This document shows, one piece after another, positions 1 to 4,720 of a stretch of 5,243 nucleotides of DNA. Made by a program: the position numbers and the translations under genes. Below the pieces are notes generated by a model. That model made no database searches. It had not been told where the DNA came from and saw only the letters and a list, made by a program, of their open reading frames with translations. The number at the start of each line of letters is the position of its first letter. Within the stretch, counting starts at the first letter, position 1. Source of the stretch: Actinomycetota bacterium (GTDB lineage Bacteria > Actinomycetota > Actinomycetes > Mycobacteriales > Mycobacteriaceae); the NCBI GenBank assembly GCA_005789055.1, contig SYAA01000054.1:1-5243 (forward strand), written 5' to 3'.

Positions 1-677
1 GCCGCCAGCGCGCGCAGCCACCGCAGGTGGGTCATCACGCTGGCCTTCGGATGACCGGTGGTGCCCGAGGTGAAGATGTAGAACGCCGGATCCTTGGCCT
101 GCACCTGCGAGGCTGAATCGGGGTTTGCCGTCGACTTGCCCACAGCGGCGGCGGCGAAGTCTTCGGCCGAGATCACCTCGACGCCGGACAGCGGGGCGCC
201 ACTGGCTCTGATCGGATCGATCAGATCGGCCTCGGCGACGACGACGGTGGCACCGAGCAGTCCGATGCTGTGGGCCAGCACCTCCTCGCGCTGATGATGA
301 TTGAGCATGCCGGCCACGGCGCCGCATTTGACCGCGGCGAGCATCGTCAACACCACATCGGGGGAATTGCGCTCCATGATGCCGACGACGTCGCCGCGGC
401 CCACACCGCGCTCAGCGAGCACCGCCGCGTACCGGTTGGCGGTCTCGTTGGCTTCGGCGTAGCTGATTTTCTCGTCGCCGTAGCGCAGGAAAGTCCTGTC
501 ACCGTAGCGGGCGGCACGTTCGGCGAAGACCTTGCCGATCGACGCCCGCGAGTTCGGCTGGGCTAACAGTCCGGTCCGTGCACCGCGCAGGATCACCGGC
601 GCGTCAATCAGGACCGCCGGCAACCGGGTGAGCAGATCGAGCAGGCCCACGGCACGCGCGGCCCCATCAGTGCTCAT
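1..677 (-). CDS. fadD6: Long-chain fatty-acyl-CoA synthetase FadD6, N-terminal 225 residues (cut by window edge)
   Basis: The reading frame gives 225 residues that closely resemble the N-terminus of M. tuberculosis FadD6, a family member of about 600 residues, so roughly 60% of the gene lies beyond the left edge. These enzymes activate long- and very-long-chain fatty acids with ATP to an acyl-AMP and then to acyl-CoA; FadD6 belongs to the FATP/very-long-chain subgroup and in M. tuberculosis is linked to triacylglycerol storage. The ATP-binding signature FTSGTTGHPK is at residues 202-211. Ahead of it are the family-like stretches LLAQPNSRASIG (38-49) and VKCGAVAGMLNHHQREEV (116-133). Two adjacent ATG codons (680 and 677) could start the gene; 677 is chosen because it lies 7 nt after AAGGGGG, against 4 nt for 680. 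The start overlaps the end of the upstream LOG gene by 11 bp, implying one mRNA and coupled translation. The catalytic C-terminal part cannot be checked here. Confidence 0.93.
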   Translation of the reverse strand, partial: MSTDGAARAVGLLDLLTRLPAVLIDAPVILRGARTGLLAQPNSRASIGKVFAERAARYGDRTFLRYGDEKISYAEANETANRYAAVLAERGVGRGDVVGIMERNSPDVVLTMLAAVKCGAVAGMLNHHQREEVLAHSIGLLGATVVVAEADLIDPIRASGAPLSGVEVISAEDFAAAAVGKSTANPDSASQVQAKDPAFYIFTSGTTGHPKASVMTHLRWLRALA

Positions 678-1257
678 CATCGAACCCCCTTTTACGGGTC
701 TCCCCGGCGCAGAGATCCAGGGCCGCATCGACCTCACCAACGACCACCAGTCGGTCGAGTGCGGCACGCGTGACGTACCCGGTGTGCGCCAGAGATTCCA
801 GCCAGCTGCGCAGCCCGTCGTAGTGACCCGCAGGATCGAGCAGCACCACAGGTTTGTCGTGGATCCCGAGATACCCCGCGGTCCAGGTTTCAAACAGCTC
901 CTCGCAGGTGCCGATCCCACCGGGCAATGTCAGGAAGGCGTCGCTGCGGTCCTCCATCACCTGCTTGCGCTGCCGCATGGTGTCGGTGACGACCAACTCG
1001 TCGGCCTCGGTGTCGGCCAGCTCGCGATGCAGCAGCGCCTTGGGGATCACGCCGACGGTCCGCCCACCCGCCTCGCGCGCCCCGGCCGCAACCGCACCCA
1101 TCGCCGAGACGTTCCCGCCCCCGGACACCAGGGTCCAGCCACGACGAGCGATCGCCGCGCCGACCCGGCCGGCCAAATCCAGCAACTCCGGGTGCCGCGG
1201 TCCGGCGGAGCAGTAGACGCATACCGCCCAGGCGGTGTCGAAACCCGGCGGTGGCAC
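667..1257 (-). CDS. LOG-family nucleotide 5'-monophosphate phosphoribohydrolase (Rv1205-like)
   Basis: A 196-residue cytosolic protein of the LOG (Lonely Guy)/TIGR00730 family, the usual length. Family members split the N-glycosidic bond of N6-modified AMP or AMP, giving free base (a cytokinin in the classical case) and ribose 5-phosphate. The Rossmann-like fold begins with VCVYCSAGP (residues 12-20). The phosphate-binding glycine loop GGGNVSAMG is at 46-54, the MRQRKQVM segment with the family's Arg-Lys pair (R97, K98) at 94-101, and the hallmark PGGIGTCEE, carrying the catalytic glutamate region, at 112-120. All key positions appear intact. M. tuberculosis Rv1205 is the likely orthologue; it is a known proteasome substrate whose accumulation raises cytokinin-derived aldehydes and nitric oxide sensitivity. 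The start is GTG at 1257, with no upstream start codon nearby. The gene leads the operon with fadD6 and diverges from the ATPase gene. The natural substrate here is not shown by sequence. Confidence 0.9.
   Translation of the reverse strand: MPPPGFDTAWAVCVYCSAGPRHPELLDLAGRVGAAIARRGWTLVSGGGNVSAMGAVAAGAREAGGRTVGVIPKALLHRELADTEADELVVTDTMRQRKQVMEDRSDAFLTLPGGIGTCEELFETWTAGYLGIHDKPVVLLDPAGHYDGLRSWLESLAHTGYVTRAALDRLVVVGEVDAALDLCAGETRKRGFDDEH
685..693 (-). promoter_or_regulatory. Strong Shine-Dalgarno site for fadD6
   Basis: On the minus strand AAAAGGGGG reads from 693 to 685, inside the last codons of the LOG gene. It is close to the ideal AAGGAGG and leaves 7 nt before the ATG at 677. It decides between the two adjacent ATG codons in favour of the second. 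It is the only clear ribosome binding site in the window, which fits fadD6 being the downstream gene of an operon. Confidence 0.75.
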
Positions 1258-1270
1258 ACCGCAAAACCTA
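1258..1270 (-). promoter_or_regulatory. Putative -10 element for a leaderless LOG-fadD6 transcript
   Basis: On the minus strand TAGGTT (1270 to 1265) matches the mycobacterial -10 pattern TANNNT and ends 7 nt before the GTG start at 1257, so the first base of the start codon is at the expected +1. No purine-rich ribosome binding site stands between. I see no convincing -35 hexamer, which is common for mycobacterial promoters. Confidence 0.5.
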
Positions 1271-1336
1271 GACCAGAGCCCCCTCGCCGCCGAACTGTGC
1301 CGCGTTTTCCGGCTACCGGTTTGCCACTATTGGTGT

Positions 1337-1351
1337 GCAGAGCGGGTCTGC
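1337..1351. repeat. Small perfect inverted repeat upstream of the ATPase gene
   Basis: GCAGA (1337-1341) and TCTGC (1347-1351) form a perfect 5-bp stem around a GCGGG loop. It ends 5 bp before the proposed -10 of the ATPase promoter, at about -32 to -18 from the predicted +1, where a regulator could compete with RNA polymerase. A 5-bp palindrome in G+C-rich DNA can easily occur by chance, so an operator role is only suggested. Confidence 0.3.
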
Positions 1352-1356
1352 GGCCA

Positions 1357-1368
1357 TAAAGTCCGGCT
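1357..1368 (+). promoter_or_regulatory. Putative -10 element for a leaderless ATPase transcript
   Basis: TAAAGT (1357-1362) fits TANNNT and is followed by six bases (CCGGCT) and then the ATG at 1369. The TAA inside the hexamer is also an in-frame stop for the downstream gene, so translation cannot begin further upstream. There is no Shine-Dalgarno match before the ATG. No -35 at normal spacing is obvious. Confidence 0.55.
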
Positions 1369-3525
1369 ATGTCGATCCCGTGGGCGATGGCGCCGCGCCG
1401 ACAGCTGGTGGATGAGATCGCTGAGTTGCTCGCCGAACGCGACGCCGGCGGGATCGCCCTGCTCGGCGTCGATGGCGTCGGTAAAACGACGCTGGCCGGG
1501 CAGATCGCCGAACGGTGGGGACAGCGCAGTGGAGTGTGGGTGATCGGCACCGCGACCCAGTCTCAGATCCCGTTCGGAGCTTTCAGCTCCCTGGTCAACA
1601 TCACCGAGGTCGGCAAACCTGCCGCACTCATCCACGCAGCACTGGATTCTCTTCTTGCCCAGAATTCTCTTCTGGCCCAGGCAGACGACGCTCTCATCAT
1701 CATCGACGACGCCCATCTTCTCGACCCGCTTTCCGCCACGTTGGTGTACCAACTCGCAGAGCACCTCGCGTCGGCGCAACCGAGCCGGGGTCGGATCATC
1801 GTCACGGCGCGGTCCACGCCGCCGATCCCCACCGCAGTCGCGGCGCTGTGGGAGGACGGTCTGCTGCGGCGCGTCGACGTCGCACCGCTTAGCGGCGCTG
1901 AGACCGCCGAGGTCATCGCGGGCACGGACTCCGGCGCTGATGCCGCTGAGTTTTATCGCCGCAGCGCCGGTAACCCGCTGCACCTTCGGCTCATGGTGAT
2001 GACCGGCGACCCGGAGCGCTCGCTACCGGAACTCATCGATCGTTACCTGGCGGGTCTCCCTGTCGCGGCCCGGGAGGTGCTCGGCTTTCTCAGCGTGCGG
2101 GAACCCCTGGCACGTACCGATCTCGTCGCCTTGAGCGCCGCCGATGCCGTCGACACCGCGGAGGCGACGGGGGCCGTGCAGCGGATTGGAAGTGAGGTGT
2201 ACTGCGGACATCCGCTCTTCGCCGACCACATCGTCGCCGATGCGCCAGCACCGCACCTGCGCCAGTTGCGGTCGGAGGTGGCCGCCCGGCTCGCGACCCA
2301 CCCGCACCGACACCTCGGAGACCGACTCGGGCGCTCGGTGCTCGCGATGGCCAGCGAAAACCCGGAACCGGTCGACGATGTCATCGCCGCCGCACAGGAG
2401 GCCCTGCGCCTAGGCGATCTGGGTCTGAGCGAACGATTGGCCGCCGCCGCACTGGAACGCGAGGAGCGCTTCGATGGCCGTCTGGCCCTGAGCTACGCGC
2501 TGGCCTGGCAGGGCCGTGGCCGCGAAGCCGACCATGTCCTGGCCGGGGTGAACCTCGACACACTGTCTGAGGATCAAGTCCTGGCCTGGGCGCTGCCTCG
2601 GGCTGCCAACCAGTTCTGGATGCTCTCGGAGCCGGAGCGGGCGACCGCGTTCCTGGGCACCATTCATCGCCGGGTGAGCGGGGCTTCGGCGCGGCTCACG
2701 CTCGACGCACTGTCTGCGACGTTCGCGATGAATGCCGGAAACCTGACGCGCGCTCTCGAGATCGCCACCGCGGTACTCGCCGCACCGGACGCACCGGACA
2801 TGGCGGTCGCGTGGGCCGCGAGTGCTTCCGCGCTGAGTTCTGCCCGGATGGGACGGTTCACCGACGTCGGCGGGCTGGTGGATCGGGCGCTCGGCACCGA
2901 GTATCCCGGGCTGCTGCGCTTCACCGTGGGGCTTGCCCAGACCACGACATCGTTGATGGCCGGCCGAACCCAGGACGCCTACGACACCGCCGCCGGCTTC
3001 ACCGACGTCGCCGAGCTGGCGCAGCCCGGCCGATCGATCGGGGAGCTGCTGTTGGCCGAGGTACTGATCGCCCGCGGCGAGCCGGCCGGTGCGGCCGCAC
3101 TGCTCGCGCCCGCCTCGGCCACGCTGGAGCGCACCGGATACTCGTGGGGCCCGCTGTCGCTGACCTACCTTGCCACCGCGCTGGCCCAGCAAGGCGAGAT
3201 CTCCGAGTCGGCCAAGGCGCTCAGCCGCGCAGAGTCCCGGCACGGAACCAAGTCGGCGTTATTCGCGCCCGAACTGGCCGTGGCCCGCGCATGGCGGCTG
3301 GCCACCGTCGGCGACCGGCACGGTGCGATCACCGCGGCCCGTGACGCCGCCCGGATGGCCGAACGCACGGGCCAGTACGCGATCGCGGTGCGCGCCTGGC
3401 ACGAAGCGGCCCGCCTCGGCGACGTACGGGCCGCCGACGCGCTGGCGAAGATCGCCGCCTCCGCCGATTGCGAGTTCACTCGAATGGCGTTGGAACACGC
3501 CCGGGCGGTCGCGGACGAACCATAG
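1369..3525 (+). CDS. LuxR/MalT-like (LAL, STAND-class) P-loop ATPase with TPR-like C-terminal region, lacking an HTH domain
   Basis: A 718-residue predicted cytosolic protein. The Walker A loop GVDGVGKTT is at residues 33-41. Walker B is the hydrophobic run ALIIIDDAHLLD at 108-119, with D113 and D114. An IIVTAR strand (143-148) resembles sensor 1, and SAGNPLHL (199-206) is the GNPL motif typical of STAND/AAA_16 ATPases. Residues from about 345 to 718 are Ala/Leu-rich helical hairpins resembling the TPR-like arm of MalT and LAL regulators, for example LLAEVLIARGEPAGAAALL. LAL regulators normally continue into a C-terminal LuxR helix-turn-helix; here the stop follows ALEHARAVADEP and the next gene ends 15 bp later, so that domain is absent. 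Only about 30 residues precede Walker A, leaving no room for an N-terminal effector. It occupies the place of M. tuberculosis Rv1204c. The ATG at 1369 is the first possible start after an in-frame TAA at 1357. It diverges from LOG-fadD6 and converges on dapE. Its target is unknown. Confidence 0.85.
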   Translation: MSIPWAMAPRRQLVDEIAELLAERDAGGIALLGVDGVGKTTLAGQIAERWGQRSGVWVIGTATQSQIPFGAFSSLVNITEVGKPAALIHAALDSLLAQNSLLAQADDALIIIDDAHLLDPLSATLVYQLAEHLASAQPSRGRIIVTARSTPPIPTAVAALWEDGLLRRVDVAPLSGAETAEVIAGTDSGADAAEFYRRSAGNPLHLRLMVMTGDPERSLPELIDRYLAGLPVAAREVLGFLSVREPLARTDLVALSAADAVDTAEATGAVQRIGSEVYCGHPLFADHIVADAPAPHLRQLRSEVAARLATHPHRHLGDRLGRSVLAMASENPEPVDDVIAAAQEALRLGDLGLSERLAAAALEREERFDGRLALSYALAWQGRGREADHVLAGVNLDTLSEDQVLAWALPRAANQFWMLSEPERATAFLGTIHRRVSGASARLTLDALSATFAMNAGNLTRALEIATAVLAAPDAPDMAVAWAASASALSSARMGRFTDVGGLVDRALGTEYPGLLRFTVGLAQTTTSLMAGRTQDAYDTAAGFTDVAELAQPGRSIGELLLAEVLIARGEPAGAAALLAPASATLERTGYSWGPLSLTYLATALAQQGEISESAKALSRAESRHGTKSALFAPELAVARAWRLATVGDRHGAITAARDAARMAERTGQYAIAVRAWHEAARLGDVRAADALAKIAASADCEFTRMALEHARAVADEP
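1645..1680 (+). repeat. 18-bp in-frame tandem duplication inside the ATPase gene
   Basis: Two adjacent 18-bp units (1645-1662 and 1663-1680) match at 16 of 18 positions and encode DSLLAQ followed by NSLLAQ (residues 93-104). The frame is kept. The copies are more A+T-rich than the surrounding gene, with TTCTCTTCT in both. They lie between the Walker A and Walker B motifs. The two differences are G/A at the first base and T/G at the twelfth. Confidence 0.85.
2782..2799 (+). repeat. 9-bp perfect tandem repeat inside the ATPase gene
   Basis: GCACCGGAC occurs twice in direct succession, encoding Ala-Pro-Asp twice (residues 472-477). It sits in what looks like the turn between two helices of the TPR-like region, where a three-residue insertion would be tolerated. 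Such a short repeat may vary in length between strains. Confidence 0.7.
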
Positions 3526-3540
3526 GTCCAGCAACCTCGA

Positions 3541-4608
3541 TCACCACGGCGCGCTGAGGTAGCGCCGCAGGGTGGCGGTTACCGAGGAGATCCGGGCGAC
3601 CGAGACCCGCTCGTCCCGGCGATGAGCCACATTCGGGTCGCCGGGGCCGTAGTTGACCGCCGGGATGCCCAGCGCGGCGAACCGCGCGACATCAGTCCAG
3701 CCGTACTTTGCGCGCACCAGTCCGCCGGCCGCGGCGACCAGTGCCGCGGCTCCCGGATGATCCAGCCCCGGCAGCGCACCCCCAGCCGCATCGGTCTGCC
3801 GAACCTCGACGTCAAGGTCGGCGAACACCTCGCGCAGATGATCCAGGGCAGCCGCCGGGGAACGGTCGGGAGCGAACCGAAAGTTAACGGTCACCGAGGC
3901 GTCATCGGGGATGACGTTGCCGGCTATCCCGGCGCTGATCCCGATAGCGGACAGCCCCTCCCGGTAGGTGCAGCCATCGATGTCGACAGACCGGCTCTGA
4001 TACCCGGCCAGCCGGTCCAGCACCGGAGCAAGTTTGTGAATTGCGTTGTCCCCCAGCCATGGACGCGCCGAGTGCGCCCGGACTCCGGCTGCAGAGATCA
4101 ACGCGCGCAGGGTGCCCTGACAGCCCGCCTCGATGTCGCCGTCGGTCGGTTCGCCCAGGATCGCGACGTCGGCGCGAAGCCATTCAGGAAGTTCACGCTG
4201 AATACGGCCGAGGCCGTTAGCCGATGCCTCGATCTCCTCACAGTCGTAGAAAATGACCGTGACGTCGTGCGCAGGCTCGCCCATGGTGGCCGCCAGATGC
4301 AGGAACACTGCGTCACCGGACTTCATGTCGCTGGCGCCGCAGCCATAGATATCGTCGCCCACCCGGCGGGCCGGGACGTTGTCGGCGATCGGGACGGTGT
4401 CGAGGTGGCCGGCCAGCAGCACCCGGGTCGGGCGGCCGAGATCCGTGCGGGCCAGGACCGCATTGCCGTTGCGGACGACGGTGTAATCGGTCTGCTCCCG
4501 CAGTGCGCGTTCGACCTGATCGGCCAGCGGCCCCTCGTCCCGAGACACGCTGGGAATATCGACGAGAGCGGCGGTCAGATCGGCCGGATCGGCGCGAAGG
4601 TCAAGCAC
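3541..4608 (-). CDS. dapE: Succinyl-diaminopimelate desuccinylase DapE
   Basis: A 355-residue cytosolic M20-family metallopeptidase, nearly the same length as M. tuberculosis DapE (Rv1202) and clearly alike along its whole length. It hydrolyses N-succinyl-LL-2,6-diaminopimelate to LL-diaminopimelate and succinate in the lysine/peptidoglycan precursor pathway. Inferred dinuclear zinc ligands are H68 (GHLDTVP), D94 (GASDMKSG), E125 (CEEI), E153 (LGEPT) and H329 (AHRRDE), with E124 as the catalytic base and D70 supporting H68. The dimerisation or lid domain (about 170-280) contains [16 protein letters not shown], whose histidine is conserved in the family. The start is GTG at 4608: an in-frame TGA lies at 4617-4615 with no start codon between, so no longer form is possible. 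No Shine-Dalgarno site precedes it. The gene diverges from dapD, which acts two steps earlier in the same pathway, and its 3' end faces the ATPase gene across a 15-bp gap. Confidence 0.97.
   Translation of the reverse strand: MLDLRADPADLTAALVDIPSVSRDEGPLADQVERALREQTDYTVVRNGNAVLARTDLGRPTRVLLAGHLDTVPIADNVPARRVGDDIYGCGASDMKSGDAVFLHLAATMGEPAHDVTVIFYDCEEIEASANGLGRIQRELPEWLRADVAILGEPTDGDIEAGCQGTLRALISAAGVRAHSARPWLGDNAIHKLAPVLDRLAGYQSRSVDIDGCTYREGLSAIGISAGIAGNVIPDDASVTVNFRFAPDRSPAAALDHLREVFADLDVEVRQTDAAGGALPGLDHPGAAALVAAAGGLVRAKYGWTDVARFAALGIPAVNYGPGDPNVAHRRDERVSVARISSVTATLRRYLSAPW
3547..3567. terminator. Possible bidirectional hairpin at the convergent ATPase/dapE 3' ends
   Basis: CGGCGC (3547-3552) and GCGCCG (3562-3567) can pair with a 9-nt loop; an alternative is GCGCT/AGCGC with a 5-nt loop. 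The hairpin begins 22 nt after the ATPase stop codon and lies within the last codons of dapE. No T-tract follows in either direction, so a classical intrinsic terminator is not supported. G+C-rich DNA forms such stems often. Confidence 0.2.
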
Positions 4609-4622
4609 AACTGATCAGGCTA
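4609..4622 (-). promoter_or_regulatory. Putative -10 element for a leaderless dapE transcript
   Basis: On the minus strand TAGCCT (4622 to 4617) fits TANNNT and is followed by eight bases before the GTG at 4608. The in-frame stop at 4617-4615 lies just upstream, and the space before the GTG (GATCAGTT) has no ribosome binding site, so initiation at the very 5' end of the mRNA is the simplest reading. No -35 hexamer at usual spacing is seen. Confidence 0.5.
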
Positions 4623-4642
4623 GCGGGTCGCCCCTTTCGTGC

Positions 4643-4698
4643 GAGCGGACGCAAAAGTCCCCCCGCCCGCGGCGTGTCGCGGCACTTTGCGTCTGCTC
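4643..4698. repeat. Long imperfect inverted repeat between dapE and dapD
   Basis: The left arm (4643-4658) contains GACGCAAAAGT and the right arm (4684-4698) contains ACTTTGCGTC. Allowing one extra A in the left arm and one mismatch (4647 against 4694), 14 positions pair. Inside it a second, shorter stem CCGCG (4667-4671)/CGCGG (4678-4682) encloses GCGTGT. The right arm overlaps the possible dapD -35 element. I have an unverified memory of similar GAGCAGACGCAAA-type sequences recurring between mycobacterial genes, so this may be a dispersed element. It could otherwise be an operator or an RNA structure; its position between two start sites argues against a terminator. Confidence 0.75.
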
Positions 4699-4720
4699 AC
4701 GCCGGAAGTACCGTGTCCCA
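4687..4720 (+). promoter_or_regulatory. Putative dapD promoter giving a leaderless transcript
   Basis: TACCGT (4709-4714) fits the TANNNT -10 pattern and is followed by six bases (GTCCCA) and the GTG at 4721. TTGCGT (4687-4692) could be a -35 element with a 16-nt spacer, sharing TTG with the consensus. It is part of the right arm of the inverted repeat. No Shine-Dalgarno sequence precedes the GTG. Confidence 0.5.

Noticed and set aside
532..1359. Plus-strand open frame of 275 codons opposite fadD6 and the LOG gene
   Set aside because: It lies antisense to two genes with clear family motifs, its Arg/Pro/Gly-rich product resembles no family I know, and long antisense frames are common in G+C-rich codon usage.
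1308..1369. TCCGGCTA direct repeat (1308-1315 and 1362-1369)
   Set aside because: Eight bases twice in a short G+C-rich region can be chance; the second copy overlaps the predicted transcription start but nothing else supports a binding site.
1047..1550. Minus-strand frame spanning the intergenic region from inside the ATPase gene into the LOG gene
   Set aside because: It would erase the divergent promoter region, is in a different frame from the LOG protein and has Ser/Arg/Pro-rich shadow composition.
2410..3243. Minus-strand open frame of 277 codons opposite the ATPase gene
   Set aside because: Low-complexity Arg/Gly-rich product inside the coding region of the TPR-like arm; no motif or ribosome binding site supports it.
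3622..4614. Plus-strand open frame of 330 codons opposite dapE
   Set aside because: It mirrors dapE almost completely; dapE has all metal ligands and full-length similarity, so this is a shadow frame.
4643..4698. Reading the dapE-dapD inverted repeat as a transcription terminator
   Set aside because: Both flanking genes start here and run away from it, so no transcript would need to end at this point.
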